64,000 nt of DNA, from assembly GCA_028819495.1 (NCBI GenBank), contig JAPPLI010000086.1, forward strand, positions 62,001 to 126,000, written 5' to 3'. Each line of letters starts with the position of its first letter. Positions within the stretch are counted from its first letter, which is position 1. The translations under genes were made by a program, and so were the position numbers. Origin of the DNA: Gammaproteobacteria bacterium (lineage in GTDB: Bacteria; Pseudomonadota; Gammaproteobacteria; Eutrophobiales; Eutrophobiaceae). Of the stretch, positions 26,730 to 35,532 are shown piece by piece. The notes beneath the pieces were generated by a model. It did not search any database. It saw only the letters and a list, made by a program, of their open reading frames with translations, and had not been told where the DNA came from.

Positions 26730-26807
26730 CTAAAGTTGAGATGTTGAGCAGGATGACAACAACATGAACAGGCTGATCAGGACCGAAAGACAAAGGTATT
26801 TTTTCAT
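26730..26807 (-). CDS. Truncated small lipoprotein, 25 residues
   Basis: This is the second copy of the 25675-25791 lipoprotein. It has the same signal and LSSC lipobox, but after CST the reading continues SQL and stops because direct repeat 2 ends there. Only five residues follow the modified Cys, so it is probably a remnant. Confidence 0.4.
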   Translation of the reverse strand: MKKYLCLSVLISLFMLLSSCSTSQL

Positions 26808-26916
26808 TATCTACTCCTGGCGCTGGTTATTCTTGACTGCGTGCCGCTGATGAAACAGCCGGCTATTGGCGTGCACGCAGCATTTGCATGCCATGGCAAA
26901 GCATTATAGCCGATTA
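26743..26916. repeat. 174-bp direct repeat, right copy
   Basis: The partner of the block at 25727-25900, in the same orientation and of the same length, with scattered substitutions. Beyond it (26917-27039) there is no gene; an AGAAGAAGAT ribosome site precedes the GTG at 27040. Confidence 0.85.
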
Positions 26917-27039
26917 TCATGAGGAGAGATTTACCGCGACGCCTGTCCGCCAAAAAAACAAAACGATATTACTATTTTTTACGGCGGGTATTTACAGTAT
27001 TCTTTTTTTCCTTATGCAAGTATAAGAAGAAGATAAAGC

Positions 27040-29460
27040 GTGAAAACACATTCCCGGGTTGTTGTGATCGGCGGCGGAGTGGTCGGTTGCAGTATCCTGT
27101 ACCACCTTACCAGGCTGGGCTGGTCGGACGTGGTCCTGCTGGAGCGCAAGGAATTGACTGCCGGGTCCACCTGGCATGCCGCCGGGGGATTCCATACACT
27201 CAATGGGGACCCGAATGTCGCGCGCCTGCAGAAGTACACCATCGACCTGTATCACGAAATCGAAAAAATCACCGGTGAGCCAGTAGGCATACACCTGACC
27301 GGCGGTATCAATCTGGCCGCTACCGATGCCTGGTGGGATTTTCTGAAGAACGAAGCAGCCCGGCACAGGTTCATGGGGATCGAATCGGAACTCATCAGCC
27401 CTGCTGAAATTCGCAGGCTTTGCCCGATCATTGATGTAACGGATCTGAAAGGCGGCATCTACATGGCTGACGAGGGTCATATCGATCCCTACAGGATTAC
27501 CCATGGTTATGCAACGGCTGCAAGACGGCAGGGCGCCGCCGTCTATCGCCACACCCGGGTAGAAGCCTTGGAACCGCAACGGGACGGCGGCTGGGAGGTG
27601 ATTACCGATAAGGGCAACATCAGGGCGGAACACGTGGTCAATGCCGCAGGGCTGTGGGCCCGGGAAGTGGGCGAGATGGCGGGCGTGCAATTGCCGCTCC
27701 ATCCTTTCGAACACCATTACCTGGTCACCGGGGCGCTACCGGGTCTGCGCAACCATGGCGAAGAGATCCCCACCATTGTGGACCTGGACGGGGAAATGTA
27801 CCTGCGCCAGGAGCAGGAAGGAGTCCTGTTGGGCGTGTACGAAACGCCGGCAACACCATGGGCCCTGAACGGCACCCCGTGGGACTTTGGCGGAAGTGAT
27901 TTGTTGCCCGATGACCTGGGCCGCCTGCACGGCGCGCTGGAAAAAGGCTTTGCACGTTTCCCGGAAGTCGCCGACGCCGGCATCAAGCGGGTGGTCAACG
28001 GACCTTTTACCTTTTCGCCCGACGGCAATCCGCTGGTGGGACCGGTATGCGGCCTCAGCAACTACTGGGCCGCCTGCGGAGTTATGGCCGGTTTTGCCCA
28101 GGGCGGCGGTATCGGCCTTACCCTGGCGCAATGGATGATCGACGGTCAGCCGGATGGGGATGTGTTCGGTATGGACGTTGCCCGTTTTGGCGCCTACGCA
28201 GACAAGGACTACACCGTGGCCAGGGCCGGCGAGTTCTACGAGCGGCGCATGCGCATGACGTATCCCAACGAATTCTGGCCGGCTGGCCGCCCGGCGCGGA
28301 CCACGCCCCTCTACAGTATTTTCCGGGAAGACAACGGCGTATTCGGGGTCAACGACGGCCTTGAAATGCCCATGTACTTCGCGCCGAAGGGTGAGGAGCC
28401 GGTCGAGATGCCCTCATTCCATCATTCCAATGCTTTCCCGTCGGTGGCGGATGAATGCCGCGCCGTGCGGGAATCGGCGGGTATTCTGGACATTTCCGGT
28501 TACGGCAAGTATGAGGTTTCCGGCGCCGGCGCGGAAGCCTGGCTGGACCGCCTGCTCGCATCGAAACTGCCCTCACCCGGACGTATCCGCCTGGCTCCAA
28601 TGCTGGCGGAGAACGGCCGCCTCATGGGCGACCTGACTGTCTGGCGAACGGCAGAGGATCGTTTTCTCCTGTTCGGTTCCGGTTACCTGCAACGGTTTCA
28701 CCTGCGCTGGTTTCACGATCATCTTGCCGGGGAGAAAGTGAAGATCGAGGATTTGACCGACACACGCGCAGGACTGGCGCTGTCCGGGCCGAACGCGCGG
28801 GAGATCATGCAGGCTGTGACCGGATCATCATTGAGTAATGGTGAGTTCCCCTTCCTGGCGGCGCGGGAGATGCAGGCAGGAGGGCGTCACGCGCTGGTCG
28901 GACGTATCTCACTCACCGGTGAACCCGGTTATGAAATGTACCTGCGGCCGGAAGACCTTGTTCCCATCTATGACCTGTTCAAATCCGCGGCGCGGGAACT
29001 GGGTTATGAACTCCGGACTTACGGCATATATGCGTTGCTGTCCCTGCGCCTGGAAAAATCCTACGGCATATGGTCCCGTGAATTCAGCCCCGACTACACG
29101 CCGGCAGCCTGCGGGTTGGATGCTTTTGTCGACTATGATAAAGCGGAATTTATCGGCTGCGAGGCTGCGCATAAAGACCGGGATACGCCACCGGCGCTCA
29201 GGCTCGCGACCCTCGAAATAGACACGGAAAAAACCGAAGCCGGCGGTTTTGAACCGCTCTGGACCGGTGGCAAAGTGGCAGGTTACACTACATCGGGCGG
29301 TTACGGGCACACTACCGGTAAAAGCCTCGCCATGGGCTATTTGTATGCCGGACATGCGGATAAAAAAGAGTTCGAAGTTTCCATACTCGGGGAGCACAGG
29401 CCTGCCGCCGTGCTGGAAGCCCCGGCTTACGATCCGGCAGGAGAAAAACTAAGGAAATAG
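27040..29460 (+). CDS. Dimethylglycine/sarcosine-dehydrogenase-like flavoprotein
   Basis: An 806-residue two-part enzyme starting at GTG. The N-terminal DAO domain begins SRVVVIGGGVVGCSILYHL, and LTAGSTWHAAGG contains His46, the residue that covalently binds FAD in this family. The second half is a GcvT/aminomethyltransferase-like folate-binding domain (for example AGLALSGPNAREIM and VGRISLTGEPGYEMYL). Such enzymes oxidatively demethylate dimethylglycine or sarcosine and pass the one-carbon unit to tetrahydrofolate. The Rieske oxygenase gene follows after four bases. It is a paralogue of the 42.8-45.2 kb protein. Which methylamine it uses is not decided. Confidence 0.88.
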   Translation: MKTHSRVVVIGGGVVGCSILYHLTRLGWSDVVLLERKELTAGSTWHAAGGFHTLNGDPNVARLQKYTIDLYHEIEKITGEPVGIHLTGGINLAATDAWWDFLKNEAARHRFMGIESELISPAEIRRLCPIIDVTDLKGGIYMADEGHIDPYRITHGYATAARRQGAAVYRHTRVEALEPQRDGGWEVITDKGNIRAEHVVNAAGLWAREVGEMAGVQLPLHPFEHHYLVTGALPGLRNHGEEIPTIVDLDGEMYLRQEQEGVLLGVYETPATPWALNGTPWDFGGSDLLPDDLGRLHGALEKGFARFPEVADAGIKRVVNGPFTFSPDGNPLVGPVCGLSNYWAACGVMAGFAQGGGIGLTLAQWMIDGQPDGDVFGMDVARFGAYADKDYTVARAGEFYERRMRMTYPNEFWPAGRPARTTPLYSIFREDNGVFGVNDGLEMPMYFAPKGEEPVEMPSFHHSNAFPSVADECRAVRESAGILDISGYGKYEVSGAGAEAWLDRLLASKLPSPGRIRLAPMLAENGRLMGDLTVWRTAEDRFLLFGSGYLQRFHLRWFHDHLAGEKVKIEDLTDTRAGLALSGPNAREIMQAVTGSSLSNGEFPFLAAREMQAGGRHALVGRISLTGEPGYEMYLRPEDLVPIYDLFKSAARELGYELRTYGIYALLSLRLEKSYGIWSREFSPDYTPAACGLDAFVDYDKAEFIGCEAAHKDRDTPPALRLATLEIDTEKTEAGGFEPLWTGGKVAGYTTSGGYGHTTGKSLAMGYLYAGHADKKEFEVSILGEHRPAAVLEAPAYDPAGEKLRK

Positions 29461-29464
29461 TTCG

Positions 29465-30673
29465 ATGATCAGGAAAATGACAGATCAACTCAGGGACACG
29501 CTGTTTGACGGCAAAGGCATGCCCGGCTGGTTTTTTACCTCAAATGAAGTGCTGGAGGCCGAAACGGAGCACTTCTTCCGAAACTCCTGGCTCTGTATCG
29601 GTCTTGTCGATGACGTGAAAGAACCGGGTGATGTCTGCCCGGTAACCATTCTCGGCCAGCCGTTGCTTCTGGTGCGCGGGCGCGATGCCGCCTTGCGCGT
29701 GTTTCACAACGTGTGCAGCCATCGCGGCACGCAACTCGTCAGTGATACGCGCAAATGCGCCACCATCGTCTGCCCCTACCATGCCTGGGCCTACGGACTC
29801 GACGGGCAATTGAAACAGACGCCCCATGCCGGCGGGGCAGACGTTCATGAGTGCGAACAGGTTGACAAAAGCCGACTCGGGTTGAAGGAAGTCCGCTGCG
29901 CGACCTGGGCAGGCCTCGTATTCGTCAACCTGTCCGGTGACTCAGACGGCCTTGAAGAACACCTGCAACCCCTGGCTGAACGCTGGACGCGGATTGACCT
30001 GTCATTGCTTGGGCACGTGCCGGGCCTGGGTCAGCGGCCGGTCGTCAACGCCAACTGGAAGCTGGTTGTGGAGAATTTCGTGGAGAGCTATCACCTGCCT
30101 TGGGTTCACCCCACCATGAACGCGTTCAATCCCATGGGCGCGCACTACCAGATACTGGGGGCGGATCACTACATTGGTCAGGGTGTGAAAGCAAATAACC
30201 CGGACGATGTCTATGCCGGCAGGTTCAAAAGCTTTCCCGCCTTGAAGGAGGATGAATTGGGCACGGGCGAGTCCATGTATGTGCCGGCCAATCTCATCCT
30301 GATTACCATGTCCGATTTCATGTTTGCCAATATCCTCATCCCGGAGTCGCCGGACCGGACAGCCGAACGCATCGAAATGTTTCTCATCGGCGAGGATGCC
30401 GTCAATCCGGACCTGCAGGATGAACGGCAGAAGCTCATGGACATGCTTGCCCGGGTCAACAGCGAGGACATAGGCATCTGTGAACTGGCCCAGAAGGGCA
30501 GGAGATCGGAGGCATTTACCGGTGGCGTGTTTGCACCGGCACAGGAACAGTCAACCCTGCAGTTCCAGCAACTCGTGGCGCGCAGGATGCTTTCCGCGAA
30601 CGGTGAAGCCGTTGAATCGTTGCCCGAGTTGCCTGTTGATGATATACATCATCAGATACCGCGGGCTGTTTAA
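29465..30673 (+). CDS. Rieske oxygenase alpha subunit, betaine-demethylase-like
   Basis: A 402-residue protein. The Rieske site is CSHRGTQL...CPYHAW. The iron motif ENFVESYHLPWVH has His210 and His215. The gene directly follows the dimethylglycine-dehydrogenase-like gene, an arrangement expected for successive demethylations (betaine to dimethylglycine to sarcosine). The protein resembles the quaternary-amine branch (GbcA and relatives) more than ring hydroxylases. A reductase subunit is not seen nearby. Confidence 0.85.
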   Translation: MIRKMTDQLRDTLFDGKGMPGWFFTSNEVLEAETEHFFRNSWLCIGLVDDVKEPGDVCPVTILGQPLLLVRGRDAALRVFHNVCSHRGTQLVSDTRKCATIVCPYHAWAYGLDGQLKQTPHAGGADVHECEQVDKSRLGLKEVRCATWAGLVFVNLSGDSDGLEEHLQPLAERWTRIDLSLLGHVPGLGQRPVVNANWKLVVENFVESYHLPWVHPTMNAFNPMGAHYQILGADHYIGQGVKANNPDDVYAGRFKSFPALKEDELGTGESMYVPANLILITMSDFMFANILIPESPDRTAERIEMFLIGEDAVNPDLQDERQKLMDMLARVNSEDIGICELAQKGRRSEAFTGGVFAPAQEQSTLQFQQLVARRMLSANGEAVESLPELPVDDIHHQIPRAV

Positions 30674-30721
30674 GCGCAAGACTTATCAGCCCGTGATTCA
30701 TCACATACAGGAGCAATTCAA

Positions 30722-30835
30722 ATGAAACACTTATCAGCTTCGTCATGAAACAGGGAAAAATCCATAAACAGGAGTGAGGCAAATGAGCCGTGCCATTATC
30801 GCGGCAGCTATCGTAGCGAAGCGGAGTCCCCGGTG
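30722..30835 (+). other. Three tandem mini reading frames with ribosome sites
   Basis: After the Rieske gene come MKHLSASS (30722), MKQGKIHKQE (30745, overlapping the previous stop by ATGA) and MSRAIIAAAIVAKRSPR (30782). AGGAG-type ribosome sites precede the first and third. They could be leftovers of once longer genes. They could also be chance. Confidence 0.25.
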
Positions 30836-30851
30836 AAGTAAAAATCCGGAT

Positions 30852-31442
30852 TCAAACAATTGCCTCCACATCTTCAACAAGGCGACAGGCCAGCATAATC
30901 GAGTTCTTGAGCACATCCTGGTTGCCGACATAAGCTGATGCAGCTTCCTGCGCGCGCCGACGCAAGGCTTCGGCGCTGATCAACCCCCGTGTCGCCAGCG
31001 AAGTGATATCTGCACGATCCTTGTCGGAGAGTCGACTGATTTTGCTAACTGCCAGATCCAACGGAGACAGCAATCGGACGTCCAGTATACCGGGGTCCAC
31101 GCCATCCAACTCAAGTGGGACAGAATCCTCATGGGCATCTTCATGGATGAGCCCAAAAGCTTCGTTATACTGTCTGTCCAGGTACAACAGCAGTGCGTTG
31201 CCGTCCGCATCACGATATGAGACATCCAGATTGTCCGGCAGCAGAATGCGATGAGAGAAGGCAGCGTCAATGTCTATGGAGAAGCGAATACCGGTGTAGA
31301 AGTGCATGGCCGCGCCACCGGCGATATACATTTTTACCGGCAGTGTTGCATCGGGCAGGCCGCTCAATGATTCGACAATGCGGCTGACAATTTCCTGAAA
31401 GGCGGCGCTATACTCCGGTCGGGTTGCGGGGTCAGGCTGCAT
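30852..31442 (-). CDS. Nucleotidyltransferase-like (AbiEii/DUF6036-type) toxin
   Basis: A 196-residue protein. MYIAGGAAMHFYTGIRFSIDIDAAF is the G-G/S and D-x-D pattern of minimal nucleotidyltransferases, as in AbiEii/MenT-like toxins, and LLSPLDLAVSKISRLSDKDRADITSLATRG is a common downstream signature. Such toxins add nucleotides to tRNA. The gene overlaps the HTH-containing partner upstream by 11 bases, the usual arrangement for an antitoxin-toxin operon. Confidence 0.75.
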   Translation of the reverse strand: MQPDPATRPEYSAAFQEIVSRIVESLSGLPDATLPVKMYIAGGAAMHFYTGIRFSIDIDAAFSHRILLPDNLDVSYRDADGNALLLYLDRQYNEAFGLIHEDAHEDSVPLELDGVDPGILDVRLLSPLDLAVSKISRLSDKDRADITSLATRGLISAEALRRRAQEAASAYVGNQDVLKNSIMLACRLVEDVEAIV

Positions 31443-31998
31443 ATTTCATGGCCATATCCAGCATGGGCAGGAACCGACAGGGGCGCAGGGGGCTGCGTTG
31501 TAACCAGAGCGAGAATACCTCGGGACCGCTGGAGCCGGGATGCAGGGCCTCGGCCAGGACCAGCGTTCCCGGGCGGTCAAACCCTTCGATGCTGGCGAGC
31601 ATCACGGCCAAACCGGCCATGAAGAAATTCGGCCCCAACGCCGTCCAGCGGTTGGGCGCCAGCGTGCGCGAGGCGCATAAATTGAGTAACCGTTCTTCAT
31701 ACTCCCAATTGAGCACTTCGGGAAAATGACCATCAGGCGTCAGGACCGGCATGGCATTGACCGCCTTAATATTCATATCGACGGCATCGGCGAGGGCAAG
31801 GAGTGTTGAGAAGTCGCAACTTTGTCTGCGGCGCAGGCGCGAGAGTGTTTCCTTGCGCAAGCCGGCGCGCGCGGCCCAGTCAGTATCGTTCAGGCCATGG
31901 TCCCGTGCCGCCTCGGTAAGTTCTCCAAGAACAGCACTCAAATTACAGGTTGACGTATTCACCAACACTATTCTATTGAAAGTTGTCTGTAAGATCAA
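31432..31998 (-). CDS. XRE-type HTH protein, probable antitoxin
   Basis: A 188-residue protein. An XRE-like helix-turn-helix (DTDWAARAGLRKETLSRLRRRQSCDFSTLLALADAVDMNI) lies near residues 38-77. The second half (ALGPNFFMAGLAVMLASIEGFDRPGTLVLAEALHPG) is a region often seen in antitoxins paired with this nucleotidyltransferase group. It is encoded just before, and overlapping, the toxin gene. A start at an internal GTG (near residue 13) is also possible. Confidence 0.7.
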   Translation of the reverse strand: MILQTTFNRIVLVNTSTCNLSAVLGELTEAARDHGLNDTDWAARAGLRKETLSRLRRRQSCDFSTLLALADAVDMNIKAVNAMPVLTPDGHFPEVLNWEYEERLLNLCASRTLAPNRWTALGPNFFMAGLAVMLASIEGFDRPGTLVLAEALHPGSSGPEVFSLWLQRSPLRPCRFLPMLDMAMKYAA

Positions 31999-32070
31999 TT
32001 ATTATTCACTACTAGACGCGTCATGCGCCTCAAAGGAAAATTCCAAATTCATACACGTGAGTGATTAGTT

Positions 32071-32538
32071 ATGAGTAAAACAGACAGTACATTGATTATG
32101 TTTATGGTTATTATCAGCAGTATGGCAGCCCCGCTATCGGCTGATGAAGCAGCTTCTGCGGAGTATCTCAATTCGGGCAAGGTATTCCCAACCGGGATCC
32201 CCCTGTCCGAAGCAGTCCGGGTAGGCGACACGCTATACCTGTCCGGACAGGTCGGCATAGTGCCCGGCACCATGAACCTCGCGCCCGGCGGAATGGAAGG
32301 TGAGACACGACAAACGATGGAGAACATAAAAACGACCCTGGAAGCGAACGGCTATTCCATGAACGACCTCGTCAAGTGCCTGGTTATGCTGGCGGATATA
32401 TCCCAGTGGTCAACGTTCAATGACGTCTATAAAACGTATTTTGACGAGCCTTACCCGGCCAGGAGCGCATTCGGCGCCAACGGCCTGGCCATCGGCGCAC
32501 AGGTGGAAGTTGAATGTATCGCCATTCGAAAACAATAA
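32071..32538 (+). CDS. Exported RidA/YjgF-family protein
   Basis: A 155-residue protein with a hydrophobic N-terminus (LIMFMVIISSMAAPLSA) and a RidA domain ending YPARSAFGANGLAIGAQVEVECIAI. The Arg in PARSAF matches the substrate-binding Arg of RidA enamine/imine deaminases. RidA removes reactive enamines and imines formed by amine-metabolising enzymes, so presence near flavin amine oxidases makes sense. Export to the periplasm is less usual and fits the exported flavoproteins here. Confidence 0.82.
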   Translation: MSKTDSTLIMFMVIISSMAAPLSADEAASAEYLNSGKVFPTGIPLSEAVRVGDTLYLSGQVGIVPGTMNLAPGGMEGETRQTMENIKTTLEANGYSMNDLVKCLVMLADISQWSTFNDVYKTYFDEPYPARSAFGANGLAIGAQVEVECIAIRKQ

Positions 32539-32571
32539 TAAAAGGCATTTAGATGAATGATGATCAATAAG

Positions 32572-32599
32572 GGCACCTCTAAAAATTAGAGGTGCCCGT
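32572..32599 (+). mobile_element. MITE-like element, truncated copy E
   Basis: Only the left end and first hairpin of the element remain, and the sequence then switches at once to a decayed transporter gene. The upstream flank ends ATAAG, like the AT-rich targets of the full copies. Confidence 0.7.
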
Positions 32600-32807
32600 G
32601 ATGATCGGCGCCGGCGCAGCCATGGACGCCGGCGGCCGCGCCGCCACACTGGCCGCCGGGACCATCTCGCTGACCTTTGCCCTCGGGCCGGCCTGCGGCG
32701 GTTATATTGCGACCTGGTTCTCCTACGGGGCCATTGGCTGGTTTTCCTTCACCTTGTGCCTGCTGGCCGCGCTGGCGTTTGTCCTGGTCAGGCCGGCAGA
32801 CGGATAG
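32592..32807 (+). pseudogene. C-terminal fragment of an MFS transporter
   Basis: About 68 residues with two or three membrane segments (AATLAAGTISLTFALGPACGGYIATWFSYG and a second helix) resemble the end of an MFS transporter. The rest of the gene is missing and the fragment is fused to the MITE left end, which supplies an apparent GTG. Its end overlaps the 3' end of the opposite-strand Rieske gene by 20 bp. Confidence 0.6.
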
Positions 32808-34029
32808 CGTTCAAATACCAGCGTATAAATGCTGCGACCCGCGCTTCATGCATGGAGTAGGGGCCGGGCCGGTAACGGCTGGACATGATCCCGGCGTTAT
32901 TATTCTCGGTGATCTGCTTGTCCTGTTTTGTTGTCACGTCCCAGACCCAGATGAGATTATCCGTATCATAGTCAACGCCTTCCTCGGCATCCTTGTGTAC
33001 CAGCCAACTGAACTGTACGTCGGTATTGATGGCGTCACGCGGTGTAAAGCGCACCATCAACGCGAAATCATTGAACGCCAGTATGTAATTGGTCGGGTTG
33101 AAGACGAAAGCGGTTTCGCCATGGTCGCATTCCCTGAATTTACCCATCAGTTTTTTGCAGCCGGGTTTGCCGTCCCGGGTCTCCGAGGCAAAATTCCGGT
33201 CATTGATTGGCACCCTGGAGAGCTGCGCAAGATCCAGGGAATGCTCATCCCGCTCAAACTCAGGCACGGGATGGCCCATCGCCAGGGTTTTTTCCGTCCA
33301 TTCGTCCAGTATGGGTTGGTATTTCTCCATGGCTTCCTCCGGTCCCGAACCCGGTCCCGCGCCCAGCGCCAGCAACTGGTCCGGGGGATGAACGCTGCAA
33401 TACTCCGGGTGCGACGGGGCGCAGTGGTAGCATTCAAGGAAGTTTTCCACCACGAGTTTCCAGTTGCAACGGTTCGGGTAATCGCGCTTGAGTGCGATCT
33501 TCGCGTCCCCGAAGCCGTGAAAATCCATCATTTCGTCGAAGGGGGCATACTGTTCGGCAAAATCAGGCGGAGCACCCGGGGACAGGCACACGAAGATCAA
33601 GCCGTGGTAAACGGTGACGTGGCACTTGTGCAGGTTGAACCGTGACCTGTCAAAATCGGGTGGCATCAACTGCGGCGGACGCAGTTCTCCGTCCAGGTTA
33701 TAGGTCCACGCGTGGTAAGGACAGGTGAGCAGCCGTTTGTTGCCCTGCTGTTCCAGGCACACACGGGAGCCGCGGTGCCGGCAGACGTTGAACAAGGCGT
33801 TGACCTTGTCATCAGACTCGCGAATGATGATGATGGACTCGTTGCCGATGTTGAACAGGAAATAGTCCCCCTTGTCCGGTATGCGCGATTCGTGGTCGAC
33901 CAGCAGCCACCTGCGGGTAAGCAGGCGCTCCATGTCACGCTCGAATACGTCCGGCGACCGGTAAAACGGCTGTTCCAGGGAGTAGCCGTCCCGATAGTCT
34001 GCGATCATTCGGTCAATATGATTGTTCAT
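32788..34029 (-). CDS. Rieske oxygenase alpha subunit (GbcA-like)
   Basis: A 413-residue protein. The Rieske cluster motif is CRHRGSRV...CPYHAWTY, and the iron-site motif is ENFLECYHCAPSHPEY. The final segment ENNNAGIMSSRYRPGPYSMHEARVAAFIRWYL has the form seen in glycine-betaine monooxygenase GbcA. Its product would be dimethylglycine plus formaldehyde. It is divergent from the aminotransferase gene with a 56-bp spacer. Among the three Rieske proteins here it is the best betaine-demethylase candidate by motif, but that ranking is inference. Confidence 0.87.
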   Translation of the reverse strand: MNNHIDRMIADYRDGYSLEQPFYRSPDVFERDMERLLTRRWLLVDHESRIPDKGDYFLFNIGNESIIIIRESDDKVNALFNVCRHRGSRVCLEQQGNKRLLTCPYHAWTYNLDGELRPPQLMPPDFDRSRFNLHKCHVTVYHGLIFVCLSPGAPPDFAEQYAPFDEMMDFHGFGDAKIALKRDYPNRCNWKLVVENFLECYHCAPSHPEYCSVHPPDQLLALGAGPGSGPEEAMEKYQPILDEWTEKTLAMGHPVPEFERDEHSLDLAQLSRVPINDRNFASETRDGKPGCKKLMGKFRECDHGETAFVFNPTNYILAFNDFALMVRFTPRDAINTDVQFSWLVHKDAEEGVDYDTDNLIWVWDVTTKQDKQITENNNAGIMSSRYRPGPYSMHEARVAAFIRWYLNAIRLPA

Positions 34030-34085
34030 GGCTGAATATTATATAATCAGACGCCTGATGGAAGCTAATCAGGTGAGAAACAAAC

Positions 34086-35393
34086 ATGTTGAACCTTGAA
34101 CCCTACTGGTTGCCGTATACGGCCAACCGCGCCTTCAAGAGCGACCCGCGCATCATCGAGTCCGCGCAGGGGTTTTATTACAAGACCCGGGATGGGAGGA
34201 CTGTCCTGGATTCCTTCTCAGGGTTATGGAGCACCGGCCTGGGACACTGCCACCCCAGGATTGTCAAGGCAGTACAGGACCAGGTCGCCAGGCTGGATTA
34301 TGCCGCGGCCTTCCAGGTGAGCCATACCGGGGCGTTCGAGCTGGCGGAAAAGGTAATCAATTTCGCGCCGGACGGGTTTGACCACGTGTTCTTCACCAAT
34401 TCCGGTTCGGAGGCCGTCGATACCGCGTTGAAGATAGCGCTGGGCTGGCACCGGGTTCGAGGCGAAGGTACGCGCATCAAACTTATCGGGCGGGAGAGGG
34501 GCTATCACGGCGTAAATTTTGGCGGGATGTCGGTGGGCGGTATCCCGGGAAACCGGAAGATGTTCGGCAACGCCATGCTGCCGAACGTGGATCATCTTCC
34601 TCATACCCTTGATCTCGAACATAATGCTTTCAGCAAAGGCCAACCCGGATGGGGCCTGCACCTGGCCGATGAACTGGAACGGATTGTTGCGTTACATAAC
34701 GCGGAAAACATTGCCGCGGTGATCGTTGAACCGGTTGCCGGTTCCGCCGGGGTGCTGGTGCCGCCCCTGGGCTACCTGGAACGCCTCCGGGAAATCTGTA
34801 CCCGGCACGGTATCCTGTTAATCTTTGATGAGGTGATTACCGCGTTTCACCGCATCGGCACGCCGTTCGGCTGTCAGCGCTTCGGCGTGATGCCCGACAT
34901 CATTACAACGGCGAAGGGAATTACCAACGGCGTCATACCCATGGGCGCAGTGCTGGTCAGTGATGCCATCTACCAGAGCTTTATGAGCGGCCCTGAACAC
35001 GCCATCGAGTTTTTCCACGGTTACACCTATTCCGGCCACCCGGTGGCCGCTGCCGCCGGCCTGGCCGCGCTGGACAGTTATGTTGAGGAAGATATCGGCT
35101 CAAGGGTCGCTGAACTGGAGCCTTTTTTTGAAGGTGCGCTCCATGCCTTGCGGGATGCCCCGCACGTGATCGACATCCGCAATTTCGGGCTGATGGGCGC
35201 CATCGAAATGGCCCCGCGTCCCGGCGCGCCGGGCGCCCGGGGAATGGAGGCCCACGTGAAGTGTTTCGAACAGGGACTGATGGTGCGGCATAGTACGGAT
35301 ACGCTCGCGTTCTCGCCGTTTTTGACGTTTACGGCGGACCTGCTTGGGCAGACGTTCGATACGGTGCGCAGGGTGCTTGATGCGATTGATTGA
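34086..35393 (+). CDS. Class III (omega) aminotransferase
   Basis: A 435-residue PLP enzyme. FFTNSGSEAVDTALKIAL is the phosphate-binding region, LIFDEVITAFHRIG contains the cofactor Asp, and K277 in TTAKGITNG forms the Schiff base. GLWSTGLGHCHP and the rest resemble beta-alanine:pyruvate and other omega-aminotransferases. It would convert an amine to an aldehyde, with pyruvate or another keto acid as acceptor. It ends about 13 bp before a palindromic repeat block. Confidence 0.88.
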   Translation: MLNLEPYWLPYTANRAFKSDPRIIESAQGFYYKTRDGRTVLDSFSGLWSTGLGHCHPRIVKAVQDQVARLDYAAAFQVSHTGAFELAEKVINFAPDGFDHVFFTNSGSEAVDTALKIALGWHRVRGEGTRIKLIGRERGYHGVNFGGMSVGGIPGNRKMFGNAMLPNVDHLPHTLDLEHNAFSKGQPGWGLHLADELERIVALHNAENIAAVIVEPVAGSAGVLVPPLGYLERLREICTRHGILLIFDEVITAFHRIGTPFGCQRFGVMPDIITTAKGITNGVIPMGAVLVSDAIYQSFMSGPEHAIEFFHGYTYSGHPVAAAAGLAALDSYVEEDIGSRVAELEPFFEGALHALRDAPHVIDIRNFGLMGAIEMAPRPGAPGARGMEAHVKCFEQGLMVRHSTDTLAFSPFLTFTADLLGQTFDTVRRVLDAID

Positions 35394-35405
35394 ACCTGCA
35401 AATTT

Positions 35406-35511
35406 GGGGGTCAGAGTAAAAATTCCGGCGAGACATCCGGGGTCAGAGTAAGAAATTCGAAGAATTTTTACTCTGACCCCATCTATCCCGGAATTTCTTA
35501 CTCTGACCCCG
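35406..35511. repeat. GGGGTCAGAGTAA palindromic repeat cluster
   Basis: Two GGGGTCAGAGTAA cores and two reverse complements alternate (TTACTCTGACCCC), so large hairpins can form. The block fills the space between two convergent genes. The same core is at 45233-45299, 59147-59189 and 60011-60083. Confidence 0.8.
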
Positions 35512-35532
35512 GATAGTGCTGGCCCCTGGTCC

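Noticed and set aside
26917-27039. Small RNA or attachment site right of direct repeat 2
   Set aside because: AT-rich and T-tract sequence only; no stable stem or integrase gene nearby.
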